Of a DNA stretch of 64,000 nucleotides, positions 33,931 to 45,600 are shown piece by piece. Each line of letters starts with the position of its first letter. The first letter of the stretch is position 1. Source of the DNA: Nothopassalora personata (lineage: Eukaryota > Ascomycota > Dothideomycetes > Mycosphaerellales > Mycosphaerellaceae); assembly GCA_033816765.1 (NCBI GenBank), contig CM066288.1, forward strand, positions 2,232,001 to 2,296,000, read 5' to 3'. Position numbers and translations under genes: made by a program. The notes below the pieces were generated by a model. The model was not told where the DNA came from. It ran no database searches and was given only the letters and a program-made list of their open reading frames with translations.

Positions 33931-34383
33931 TCACAACGAGTGCCGGCAGCCATCACGAAACACAAACCCGCAAGCCGGGATCGGATCGGGTACGCTGCGC
34001 CTTGACGGAAGCAGCTCCGAATCCGAACTCACGACATCCTGGATACCATGCATGGACAGGTGTCGTAAGACTTGGACGACACCTTCAGTCAGAGGAAGAT
34101 GAGAACCACGCCTTGTACGCTGAGAATGAGCACAATGCATCTGGAGCGGCGCACTTGAGGTGTTTTCGGGAGAAGGAATCGAACAGCGCCATGCATACTG
34201 GTTATTAGCGCGAGCGCAATTCACGGGACGGGACTTTCGGGGTGAAGACATCTGGCAGTTGTCTTTGCGGAGCACAGCACTGCTTTCCTAGTCTGTCAGT
34301 ATAAGTAATTTCTTATGTGCGAAAATCGACGCAGCTATGCTGCTATGAAGACAGGGCCGACTTGGAGATCGAGTGCCGGCTTC

Positions 34384-34720
34384 GCATTTCCACACGCTAT
34401 GCGCCCGCCCGGGTGAACGACCAGAACGGAAGCACGCTACAGTACCATACGGTCCATTCCCCTTTCCCCTCTCTCCACAATGCAACATTCTGTTTTGCTC
34501 TTGCAGGTTTTCCGCTCCTGCCATCTATATCCTTCCGGCCGCCTTGAGGATGCATTCCATACGCTATGCGCCCGCCCGGGTGAACGATCGGAAAGAAGCA
34601 TACTACGATATCATACGGTCCAGGCCCTCCTTCCCTCCCTCTACAATGCAACATTTCTGTTCTGTCGCTTGCAGCCCTTTCCGCTCCTGTTATCTATATC
34701 CTCACGGCCCCTCCTGCGCG
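34384..34720 (+). repeat. Imperfect tandem duplication, period about 167 bp
   Basis: 34384-34551 and 34552-34720 are two diverged copies. Both contain ACGCTATGCGCCCGCCCGGG, TGAACGA, CATACGGTCC, CAATGCAACATT and TATCTATATCCT-like segments in the same order. Confidence 0.9.
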
Positions 34721-35229
34721 ACGTAAAATGAAGTGAGTACCAGGAATCCTCTCACTGCCCGACACAGGGGCTCGCCAGATACACTGACAGGATTGACAGT
34801 GGGTTCGGACAGACGGGCTTCTTATTCTTTTGCTTACAATACCACACCACGGCAACGACAGTCTACGAATCTAGGATTTCCTATAGCGCTACGTAGTTGC
34901 CCGTCAGGTCAGCTGGTCTTTGTTTCGTAGCGATATATGCTCGTGGAGAGTATAGACAGCTTTTCCGAAGTTGACGGAGCGTTTTTGCCGGATTGTCAGA
35001 GGGATCTTGACACCGGGGTGCCTGCCCTATGCGAAGAAATGCCGTCGTAGGACTACCGCAGACCAGACCTTCGTCCTCTCCTCCCACTTCGGCCCGAATA
35101 TTATGGTATGTCCTGTAGTTCAGCTACGTCCTCCCGGCGCCACGTCGCACAAGCATATTTGCGACTTGACTAGCATCACCAGATGCAATGTCCGCAACAA
35201 CCGACAGGCTTGCTTGAAGTTTGCAACTT

Positions 35230-35510
35230 TTGTTGGCGTTGTACCCCCCATAACTAATCAGACAACCCTGGCAAAAGCCTCAACTCTTAGTTGAGCAGTT
35301 GTAAACTGAGGATGACGGCTACATGAGACCGCCGGAGGCGCGATTTTGGGGGCAAAAAGGCAACTAAGTTAAAGACTTGCAACTAAACTTGACAAATCTA
35401 GTTCCACTGTCAACCAGGCAGCTTTGAGTCAAGCCTCAACTAGTTAACCGACTCTCCATTTTGGTCAACCCTCAACTATAGTTGTAGTCAACTTTGGGGT
35501 TGGTTGGGTG
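35230..35510. repeat. Cluster of CAACT/AGTTG motifs with local palindromes
   Basis: More than ten CAACT, AGTTG or closely similar pentamers on both strands occur within 280 bp. Local palindromes include CAACTCTTAGTTGAG (about 35280) and CAACTATAGTTG (about 35473). It may be the relic of a small inverted-repeat element. Confidence 0.5.
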
Positions 35511-36029
35511 TTGCGAACACTGACCGAATGCCAGCACTAAGGCCTTCGACGGAAGCATCAATAACCTGGAATTCGCGAATCTACACCTTCTGACCCCGCG
35601 AAAGACCGCCAACGCGATCTCTGCGTCCGGGCCGGGGTAAAAGGTAGTAGAGAAACCGCATCAAGTCTCGATGGCGTCGATTACGGATTATGTATCGTTT
35701 GGCTGTGAACGAATGGGAAAGAGACGGTAATGGATTGTTGCGAGTGCCGAGGTGCTCGAAAGATGCAAGTGGAGGCTGAACGATCTAGACACAGGCTAGC
35801 TAACAAGCATGCTATATATTAGCATATAACTTGCCCTATAAGTAAATGAGTTTATCGTCGCTTGCCTTACTTACCTTAGCTTGCTTGCCATACCGCCCCT
35901 AACCCCTCTAGTATAGTATTCTTACCCTGTTGAATAGCTCCGAAGCTTCGAGATCTTAAATGTCGGGTACGCTAGAAATGTAGAGCCGAGACAAACTTGC
36001 TATGAGTATATGTTGTAGTCGTACTAAGG

Positions 36030-36639
36030 TAGTAAATACGAGGTGGTGCTAGTCGGTATGCCGCCTAGATAAGGCCACGAAGTGTAGAATTGCTGTTCCT
36101 ACGTAGACACCTATCGTACTACGAATTATAAGGTAGCGTAGCTTATATTAGCCCCTCTTCTTTTGTATTAAAAGTTTCTCTCTAAACCTTAATTTTTATT
36201 ATATAGACGGCTAGAGTTATATATACCGGGGCCGTCCCTAAATTTTAGTAATCGTAGGGCTAAGACTTAGCCCGTAATAAGCGAAATAAATTTTTTAACG
36301 GAAGCTAGTAAGTAAAGTAACTTAGCTATATTTTCTTATAGACGGCTAGATTAATATATAATAGGGCTATATATACTATTCTTATAACACCGTAGGCTTA
36401 CGATATTACACTAACCCCTTTTTAGCTACCTACACCGGGCCGTCGGGCGTATTCTCTTCGCTAATTGCACTCGACTAGTGTCTACTGCTCCTAATTAGCT
36501 AACTAAGCTCGCCGAAGCGGAGATACTCTAGGGCAGTCGTGAGGCTTACACCTCGCTAACCGTAGCAGCCCTACTCGATTATACGTATATTACCTTATTC
36601 TAGTACTCTATCTTTACTTCTAGTTCTCCCTATAATAAG
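36030..36639. other. RIP-decayed sequence, unclassified
   Basis: Start of the second RIP block. A motif reading ATAGACGGCTAGA followed by TTATATATA-like sequence occurs twice (about 36205 and 36340), with GGGGCCGTCCCTAAA after the first. This hints at a transposon end, but no coding sequence or clear boundary is visible. Confidence 0.35.
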
Positions 36640-38393
36640 AGATGGTACTAAAGGGTGCATTTCGCGTAGACAAAATTAAGGCCTAAGCGCGACGAGGCGC
36701 GTAGTACAATAGCGAGGGCGAGACGACGTATAACCCCTTCTAGCGGTATAACCCTCACGTTCGGACGGGTGTTTCACACGATAAGGAGTCCGGACTTAGA
36801 CAAATTAACACATACGACGCGATAACGCTAATAGAGGACAAGAGGAGATTATAGTACAACGACGAGAATACGCTATAGCGAGGACTAGAGAAATCGGGAA
36901 CGTTTCTACCGGGACTAGTAGGAGGACTTCTATCGAGCGAGAGAGGCGATTATAGTTCCACCGAGAAATCGAAAAGCGAGGATAAAGCGGCCGACGATAG
37001 CATGACATATAGCAAAAGGTTACGGTAACTGCTAGCGGACGACATTATAGCGGTAGAAACAGCGAGCGACTAGTAGAGTAAGCCTAAGAAGCGTAATAAG
37101 TTCCTCTCTACATTCGCTAAGAAGCATCCCGATAAAGAGAATGTTATACGAACGGAGACGGACGTTTCGAAGAAGAAGCGACCTAAGCTTACGTTTATAA
37201 GCTAATTTAAGGTAGTACTTAGATTATAGATTAACATATTACTAGTGGCCGTGCCCGTTAGTATTACGCTAGAATATACGTACGTTAACAAGGTCGCGGT
37301 CTTCGTCGTTAACTTTATCGCTATTATACCCCTCGCGGCAGTGCTATCCTATAGTACCGAAGAACTAGCTATGTATATCGGAGAAGTCCTAGGAGGCCTA
37401 CTTAACGCTACATTCGGAAACGCCGTCGAGCTAATCGTTAGTATTATCGCACTAACGTAGGGTAAAGTTCTAATTGTATAAACATCTCTTATTAGTAGTA
37501 TACTATTAAACTTACTTCTAGTCCTAGGTATATGCTTCTTCCTTAGAGGTGTTAACCGGCTAGAACAGCACTTTAACATTATAGTAGCGTAGACCGTAGC
37601 ATCGCTTCTAGCTCTAGCGATCGGCAGTCTAATTATCCCTACGGTATTCTAGATCTTCGCGGATAATGACTCCGGTATTACGCCTAGTTCGCGTAGTACC
37701 GCTATTATGCTTCTAGTCGTATATGCTTACTACCTACTCTTCTAACTTCGCACCTACGTAGATATGTATAATAAGCTAAGTTAAAAAACGCCTAAGAAGC
37801 CGCGTAGTAGGAAGGAGGAGGGCGAAGTACTAAAGGGTATTGCTATAATCGGCGCTACTAGCGGCGCTACTACCGCTAGTAGACGAGTTAACTAAGAGAA
37901 CCTAGTCTACGAAGCTCCTAATAAAGAGGAGACGCCGTCCTTAATAAGGGTTAGCGCTATCGTTACCCTTACAATCTCGATAGTATTTATCGCGCTATGC
38001 GCCGAGTACATAGTGTCTACTATTAATAAAGTCGCTAAATTGGTCTCGTAGGAGTTCATTAGTCTAATCTTACTACCGATCGTTAGTAACGCTACTAAGT
38101 ACGCGACTACTATAATAGTAGCTATTAAGGATAAGATAGATCTCTCTATTAGCGTTATAGTCGGATCTTCGCTATAGATCGCGCTACTTATCCTTCCCGT
38201 TATAGTCTTGCTTAGCTAGTTCGGCATCGGTAAGCCTAAAGTATTAAACCTCGACTTCGACGGCTTCTTAGTTATAGTACTAGTACTGTCTATCTAGCTA
38301 GTTAACTACCTAATTAGCGATAGAAAGTCGCATTAGCTAGAGGGTATAATGTTAATAATTACGTAAGTTTTCCCGTAGAGTAGTTAACGATGC
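36640..38393 (+). pseudogene. RIP-decayed vacuolar Ca2+/H+ exchanger (CAX/Vcx1 type)
   Basis: A plus-strand frame reads most of a CAX-type antiporter with stops only of RIP type. CAX exchangers load vacuoles with Ca2+ using the proton gradient. Visible: a basic hydrophilic N-terminus, a first membrane half with IPLAAVLSYSTEELAMYIGE and the alpha-repeat LNATFGNAVELIVSI (about 37400-37445), and LLNLLLVLGICFF. A hydrophilic loop with KKPRSRKEEGE follows, then the second half with FIALCAEYIVSTI. The second alpha-repeat reads SNATKYATTIIVAIKDK, where functional CAX proteins have GNAAEH; every difference is a C/G-to-T/A transition. No intact reading frame remains. An active parental copy is expected elsewhere, because RIP acts on duplicated DNA. 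Confidence 0.85.
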
Positions 38394-39052
38394 TTATACT
38401 AATACTAGTTCTAGATATCTTATTATTACTACGCCTGCCTAGTTCTACCCTACTAAGGGCGACGTTACTAGTTAAGCGTACACTACATTATTTCGTTTAT
38501 AAACGTGTATTATTAAGCACCGAGCTAATAGCTCGGGGATGTCTCGAGTTTATGTTCGTACCGGTTACTTATTTTAGGGTCTCTAAGTTCATAACTTCCG
38601 TTCGAGTAACTCGTACGTCGGTAGAGTTCTAGCTATAAGGGTGCAAATTTATAGCTTTATAATGCTTCGATGTTTAGGATAGAGGTGTAGGCCTTTTAGC
38701 TTCCTAGTCGGGACTCTTAGGGGAAAGTAAGTATATTAAGTAGTATAGCTAACCGTAGTTAATTAATGATTATAAGCGCTTCTTAGATAGGCCTATTTCA
38801 CGGGAAACATTAGGGCCCTTATAGGTAGGCAATTGTTCGTATAGCGTAGTAACGACCTTCTAACTAACGCTTATATAGTAGGTGTCTCCCTTACTTGCCG
38901 CTTATACCGATCTCTACGCTTCGAGGTCTTCCTTACTTTCTTTAGTCTACGTGCGCTCGATTACGCTAACATCGCCCGGATTTAGCATTAGTCTATAGCC
39001 CTACTACACTCACTCCGCCGTTATAAACGCTAAAGGCACGTACGTCTACATG
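38394..39052. other. RIP-decayed spacer
   Basis: CA/TG-poor sequence between the CAX pseudogene and the gypsy element. One short open frame (38390-38632 +) has no recognisable similarity. Nothing else seen. Confidence 0.4.
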
Positions 39053-39412
39053 TGTTACGGAATGATTCCTATAGACCCTAGAATTATAATGATAAGACGA
39101 ACACGTGACTTATCCTACCTAAGCGCTTAGACTTAGAGCGATTAGACTACTTATACTTAGACTAATTAGACTACTCATGCTTAGAATAATTAGACTAATT
39201 ACTAAGATCTACGAATCTCCTTTATATTTAGGAACGCTAGAAACCCTTATAGTTCTAATGCGTTTAACTTATGTTACTATCTTACTAATTAGAATACAAC
39301 TCTTACTCTAATCATTTATCTTCGCTTAGCTTACTTTAGCCTCTCTAAAGAATACCGCCACGTGACTTAACTTATCTCTCCTCTAAGACTAGCCCTAGAA
39401 CGAGACATAACA
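39053..39412 (+). repeat. 5' LTR of gypsy copy C
   Basis: 360 bp, nearly identical to 45601-45960. It contains three 24-bp tandem units at 39132-39203 in U3. Confidence 0.95.
39132..39203 (+). repeat. Three 24-bp tandem units in the LTR U3 region
   Basis: Units start CTTAGAGCGATTAGACTACT, CTTAGACTAATTAGACTACT and CTTAGAATAATTAGACTAAT at 24-bp spacing. The same array lies in the 3' LTR (about 45680-45751). Confidence 0.85.
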
Positions 39413-39579
39413 CTTTAAACGCCCTTAGGATAAGCGCTATTTAAGTAGCTAGTAGGGGAACACCCGCCCCTAGCGAAGTAGGAAGCATCCGCCGTACGCT
39501 ACTATAATAGACTACTACGAAGGACGATAAGTCTAATAACGATAACGAGCCTACTCTAAGGAAGAACGACGTTAAGGCT

Positions 39580-40490
39580 ACTAAGCTAGACCTCTTCTAT
39601 AGAGATAGAGCTAAGTTCGACGACTAGGTTAACTAGATAGATATGTACCTTATGTTTAACCTAGTCGATACTAATAAGAGAACTATCTTCGCTATTACGT
39701 ACCTTCGTGGAAGTGCGTAGAACTAGATTAAACCTTACCTTAAGGAATACCTTAAAGGTATAGGACGATTAGACCCTACCGGAATGTTTAGGAGCTACAC
39801 CCTCTTTAAAGATAAGATAAAGTCAATCTTTAGAACCTCGAACGAAGTCTAATAGACTATACGAATCATTCAACACCTAAAGTAGAAGACGTCTACTTTA
39901 GAGTATGCCGCTAAATTCGAAGAATACGGACAAATTACCGGATAGGACTAGACGGCGTTAATAACTATGTTCCGACGTGGACTTAAGGACTCCGTTAAGG
40001 ACGAGTTAATAAGACACGGGGGATAGATTACTAACCTCGAAGAGCTAATATAGGCGTCGATTAACATCGATAACTAGCTCTAGGAACGACACTAGGAAAA
40101 GAAATACGACTCTAAGGTAGGAGGTATAGTAGGATACGCTCCGGATCGTAGACCCTTAGGAGGGTACGTTACGAAGGGAGAACTCTTACGATAAAGCTAG
40201 CCCTACTATAGACTATAGCTAATAGAACTAGACGTTACCTAACGAGGACGGAGGATCGATAAGAGTAGGGGCTACGGAAAGCCCTTTAAAGGAAAAGGAA
40301 AACTTATATACTATGCCTATAGTAAGGAAGGTTATATAGTACGGGATTGCCGCGGTAAAAATATAGTGCGCCGCGAGCAGTTTAATATAATGCAACTAAA
40401 GGTAGGCAAATCTAGGAGCAGTGTTAGACCCCGACAATTTAACTATACCTAGAGAGTAGAGGAGAAGGATAGTAACCGGGTTGCGATACC
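39580..40490 (+). pseudogene. RIP-decayed gag of gypsy copy C
   Basis: A plus-strand frame with RIP-type stops reads a retrotransposon Gag core: FDDWVNWIDMYLMFN with restored Trp, then AITYLRGSAWNWIKPYL, then a later EYAAKFEEYGQITGW segment. Near 40310-40350 a zinc-knuckle region is seen as Y-A-Y-S-K-E-G-Y-I-V-R-D-C. The Tyr residues stand where the C-x2-C-x4-H-x4-C knuckle expects Cys and His, each one RIP-type change away. Confidence 0.8.
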
Positions 40491-41449
40491 TCTCCTAGAC
40501 CCCTTATAAGAACGAGGAGGATACTATGTTTAACGACATACACTACTACCGAATAACTAACAATTAAAGACTATTAGATTGTTTAGCATAATAGTACGAG
40601 GAGTTAACTATAAAGTTAAGAAGGAATCTTAACACGGTTACGGAAGCCTTTACTAGCGACTCTATTACTAGGACTCGTGTTAAAACTACTACAACGCTAA
40701 GTTAGGCGTAGGGTACTAGCTACGACAACTAGTAGGAACCCTAGGAGCTTAATACGGATAAAACAAGCTCTAAGAAGTAGACATAGACGAATCTTGCTTC
40801 GATAATAATAATAAAGAAAACTAGGATCTAGAATAGAACGGACGCTAGTCACTAGCACCAGAACAATAAATAAACGAACTAGATACTATCGAAGAAGATT
40901 ACGTACCGGAGGAGTTAAGCGAGGACTTATCCGAAGAAGAAGAGAGCGACACCGACGACGAAAACGAAGTATATACATTCACGGTAGATACGCTAAGAAA
41001 ACTCTATAAGTTAATTATCTACCTCTAACGAAGACACGAAGAATTCCTACTAAAGTTCTTAGGGAAACGATACCTAAACCCTAACGAATTCGACAAGATA
41101 CTCGACATAATAAGGGGCATAGTGTAGGGCTACCTAACTATAAACAGTACTAAGAACTTAGCTAAAGCGGTTATCGAACGACTACCTATAGGAAGCCGAA
41201 TAACGAATACCGGATACCTAATACCGGTAGGAACTTTCGTCTTAAACGAACTACGAACAGTAGTATAGCATGTACGGGCTCTCTACTTAGAATCGTAGAA
41301 GATCTAGGAACGTAATAGACTATAAGTATAGACATAGGGTAACAGGCTATAGGTTCTAGCCGAAGCCTCTAGGTACGAAGTATAGCGAACTACATACTAT
41401 TTGGGAAAAGGATCGGCTCCCTAGGAATAAGCGACTAAAGGGAGTTATA

Positions 41450-44400
41450 TAACACTTAGGCTTACGTATCGACATTAAACACAGTTTTCCGGATATAAGC
41501 AATCGTTAACGGACATAAGACTAGTGTTATAATCGACTTAGGAGTAGCGGGGAATTTCATCTCCGAGTCTTTCGTAAGAAGAAACGGGTTCGCTACCCTA
41601 AAGAAGAAATAGGGTTACGAGTTAATCGCGGTAAACGGATTATCGTTACCTAGCGTAGAATAGGAGACGACACTATTACTACTAGCTATCTAATAGCACT
41701 ACGAGAATATTACCTTAGATGTTATTAATATAGCTAGTTATAACATAGTATTAGGTATGCCTTAGTTAAGAAAGCACAATCTAGTAATCGACTAGAGAAG
41801 AGGAGTACTTATATTTAGGGAATGCGACTACGTTATCGACATTTAGCCTACGTATCGACAGCGGACGATAGTAGATAAGGTAAAGAAATAGCTTAACGCA
41901 TTCGAGCTTACGCCGACTAGAAGGATAGAAGAACTACCTTCGACCGGGATAGACACTAGCGTAGGGCCGCCGGGTTACGAAGTTACTAGAAGTGATAGAA
42001 GTAACGTACTATCGAAGAATACTAACATCTTAGAGTTAAGTATTCCTAAGGAGTATCGTAAGTAGTCGCGACTCTTTAAAGAGGAGAGAGGCAAAACCGC
42101 CTTACCTAAGTACTGCCTATAGGATTATAAGATTAACATTTAGCTAGGGAAAGAGCCTCTATAGGGACCCCTATATTAAATGTCTAAGAAAGAGCTATAG
42201 ACCCTACGAGAATAGCTAAAGGAGAAGCTAGCTAAAGGATAGATAAGAAGATCTACCTTAAGTGTAGGAACTCTATATATGTTCGTTCTAAAAGCAAACG
42301 GGAAGTTACGACTCGTACAAGACTATAGGAAGTTAAACGAGATTACGATTAAGAACCGATACCCGCTACCTAATATCGAAGAAGCATAAGATAGATTAAC
42401 TGGATCGGACTAGTATACGAAGATTGACCTACGAGATGCCTTCTATGCTATACGAATAGTAAAAGGAGAAGAATGGAAAACCGCTTTTAGAATAAGATAC
42501 GGACTCTACGAATTCTTAGTTATGCTAATAGGATTAACTAACGTACCCGCATCCTACTAGGACCTTGTTAACGAAACACTTAGAGAACTACTCGACGTAT
42601 ACGTTATCGCCTATATAGACGATATACTAGTCTACATAAAAGGATCCCTATAGGAGCACATAAGACAAGTCTAGGACGTTTTCGAACGACTTACGCAATT
42701 AGGATTTAAGACGGCACCCGAGAAATGCGAATTCTATAAGAAAGAAGTTAAATTCTTAGGCTTTATTATTAGTACTATAGGAATAACGATCGACCCTACG
42801 AAAACACAGTTAATTAGAGAATAGCTAGAACTAAAAACAGTTAAGGACGTATAATCATTCCTTAGACTAGCGAACTATAACCGGAAATTCATTAAGGACT
42901 ACGTAAAGATAGTAGCACTAATAACGATACTTACGAGGAAAGACGTTACTTAGAAATAGGGAAAGGAACAGATTAAAGCATTTAAGAAACTTAAGGAATA
43001 ATGCGCTTTAGCCCCTACGCTTCGACTATTCGATAGTAGTAAGGAAGTCCACATCGAGACCGATACGTCTAATATAGTAATAGGCGCGTATCTAACATAG
43101 ATATACGATAGGTAGAGACACCTAGTAGCCTATTACTCCCGGAAAATAACCATAGCGGAATAGAACTACGACATCCATAATAAAGAGCTTCTAGCTATTA
43201 TTGCTACCATCAAATATTTGAGAGTATATGTCGAGGGCCTACCGAAGTTAACGATTCTTTCTAACTATAAGAATCTTACGTACTTTACGACGACGAAAGA
43301 ACTTACCCGAAGGCAAGCCCGCTAGTCGGAGCTACTAGGATAGTATAAGTTCGAAATTAAATATACTCTAGGACGAGAGAATGGCCGCGCCGACGCGCTA
43401 AGCCGAAGAAGCGACTATATAGAAGGAAAAGAACTAGTACAACACAAAATATTAAAGACAAACCCCGACGGAAGTCTTAGTGTAAACACGAGAGAATTTA
43501 ATAACATCGTACGGATACTAGGCGATAAGGACGAACAATTCCCTATATCGCAAGGGAAATACTAAGTACCTAAGGATCGAGAGGAAGAATGTATACGATA
43601 ACATTACGACGGACTAACATATAGGCACCCTAGAACTTCGAAAACAATAGACCTAATATAGCGTAGCTTCTTATTCCTATAGATAAGGTAAAAGGTGCTA
43701 CGCTACATTAAGCAATGCGTACACTATTAACGAAACAAGGCTACGAGACATGCGAAATACGGTTACCTACAGTTTAGGACACTACTAGTAAAACCATAGG
43801 ACGAAGTTATAATAGACTTTATTACGAAACTCCTACCGTTAAGAGACTAAGTTACGAAATAACTATACGACATAGTATTAGTTATAGTTAATAGACTTAT
43901 AAAGTACGTACACTTCATTCCTACATTAGAAACATATAATGTAGAGTAGCTCGGATACCTTATACTAGATAGACTTATCCGATACTATAGATTCCCTTAA
44001 GCGTTCATAACGGATAGAGATAAGCTATTTACATTAAACTACTAGAAGACGCTTATAGAAACGATCGGAACTAAATATAAGCTGTTAATAGTATACTATC
44101 TAGAAACAGACGGATAAACTAAGAGAATGAATTAGACGCTAGAATAATACCTACGACACTACATTAACTACGCATAAGACAACTGGGTTTCATTACTGCT
44201 AATAGCGTAGATTACACTAAACAACTACAAATTAGAGACAACTTTAACGACACCATTTTATACGAACTTTAGTAAAGATCCTAACCTATTTAGAACACCT
44301 AGATCCTATCCATAGGCCGAAAGAGTAATCATAACGACGGATACTCTTAAGGAAGTGTATAAAGAAACACGTAAGGCGATCGAAGATACATAATAAAAAC

Positions 44401-44830
44401 TATCTTAATAACGGTAGGACATAAGAAAAATAGCACCTCTACTAAAAGAGGGGGATAAGGTCTATCTCCTTATAAAAAACTTAAGAACAAGAAGATAGAC
44501 TAAGAAACTAGATTACGTTAAGGTCGGACCATTTTTCATCGATAAAGTTATAGGACTAGTTAACTACCGCCTACGACTACTACTAGACGTAAAAATCCAC
44601 CTAGTCTTCTATATCTCTAAGTTAGAACCCGTAGACGCCAAAACACCTTACTAGGAGAGCTTCTATTTCGAGCCGGAAGTAGAAAACGAATTCGAAGTCG
44701 AAAGAATCCTAGATAAGAAAGGTTAGCGATACCTTATTAAATAGAAAGGATACGACGAATTAGAAAATACCTAGGAACTAAAACAAAACCTACAAAACTG
44801 TTAGTAAAAGATCCGACAATACTAAAAATA
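41450..44830 (+). pseudogene. RIP-decayed pol of gypsy copy C
   Basis: Domains in order. Aspartic protease near 41530: DLGVAGNFIS where D-S/T-G is expected. Reverse transcriptase: [17 protein letters not shown] near 42325 and the catalytic IAYIDDILVYIKG near 42605. RNase H near 43050 (EVHIETDTSN). Integrase with an HHCC-like region near 43680 and core residues near 43810 (DFITKLLP) and 44010 (FITDRDKLF). A chromodomain-like tail follows from about 44700 (VERILDKKG...). Stops are almost all TAG or TAA at expected Gln/Trp codons. Not functional. Confidence 0.9.
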
Positions 44831-44874
44831 GGTCCGCCGAATAACTAACGATAATCGATCTATCGGCCGACGAG

Positions 44875-44948
44875 CGACTAGGGTAGGAATCGAACCTACG
44901 ACCTTAAGAGTATAGACAGCTTACGCTCTACTACTAAGCTACCTAGCC
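44875..44948 (-). pseudogene. tRNA-like relic inside the gypsy element
   Basis: Read on the minus strand the 74 bases start GGCTAGGTAGCTTAGTAG and end TTCGATTCCTACCCTAGTCG. A 7-bp acceptor stem (GGCTAGG with CCTAGTC, one G-T pair), a D arm with an A-box-like TAGCTTAGTAGT, a variable loop AGGTC and a perfect 5-bp T arm with the B box GGTTCGATTCC are all present. The anticodon arm is damaged: only about four pairs and a loop of nine bases can be drawn, so the amino-acid identity is not assignable. It lies between the pol end and the opposite-strand ORF and is absent at that place in copy A. Confidence 0.6.
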
Positions 44949-45044
44949 GATTAATAAGAATAGGGACACAACTTATAAATAAATACCCTAATAGGTCTCT
45001 ACCCCTAGAGACTTGCCCTAAGGCTCCGCTCTAGAAAGCGCCGC

Positions 45045-45461
45045 CTAGTTATTTACGGGCATCTCTAGGATATCCGAGAAAGAAACTAGCGAAGGCGACA
45101 CCTCTACCCCCGACGCCCGCTCGAGAGACGCTAGCTCCTCGCGCGCCTCTTCCTCCACGAGCTCCTCTAACTCCTTAGCGACGGCATCGTCGGTACGACG
45201 CTTAGCTAATCGGAGCTATTTCCGAAGACGGATCTTACGTATCTTTAGCCGCACCTCCTCCTCTTTAATCCTCTTAAGCTCTACCTTAAGATTATCGCGC
45301 GAATCGCGAAGACGTTCCTACTCCGGACGAGAAAGACGCACATCGCAATCCTTATAGCCTTTTCGAATATAGGCTAAACACTTTCTAGACCGAGAACCTA
45401 CGATACACTTTACTACTACGCCCGAGGATCGAGACTTCTAACAATTCGTGCATAGAGCCAT
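45045..45461 (-). pseudogene. Opposite-strand ORF of gypsy copy C: Cys-rich cluster plus coiled coil
   Basis: A continuous minus-strand frame of 139 codons from ATG to TAG has three internal RIP-type stops (codon 8, one after LSRPE, and one after KIRLRK). The start is MALCTNC. The Cys spacing is C-x2-C-x11-C-x8-C-x2-Y-x7-C, where Tyr is one TG-to-TA step from Cys. The end of the motif, IRKGYKDCDVRLS, aligns with LRRG-x-RCDVRVT in copy A. A long Glu/Lys/Arg/Leu-rich coiled-coil stretch follows, then a short Ser/Val-rich tail. It is conserved in place and design with 804-1298, although the surrounding noncoding sequence differs. This suggests it was once a real gene of this retrotransposon lineage. 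Function unknown. Confidence 0.65.
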
Positions 45462-45600
45462 TTCGATACTAGAAACTTTAGTATCCTAAGTAAGTCGTTA
45501 ACGGCGTTTATAGGAGGAAGAAGACATAGTTAACTATTACTATAAGAAATCATAACGGCTTAAGAAGCTTCGGAACGAAGCTAGGCTAAGAAGGGGATAG

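Larger units (their letters stand above)
8730..36030. other. RIP-free gene island
   Basis: CA and TG dinucleotides return to normal abundance at 8730 and fade again between about 35860 and 36030. For example, the line 15001-15060 has 6 CA, 4 TG and 1 TA, whereas the line 42301-42360 has 1 CA, 0 TG and 7 TA. All intact genes of the window lie here. Confidence 0.9.
33931..36030. other. Right margin of the gene island, no gene seen
   Basis: Contains a 167-bp tandem duplication and a cluster of CAACT/AGTTG motifs (35230-35510). No coding sequence can be supported; the short ORFs lack domains. CA/TG content declines from about 35860. Confidence 0.5.
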
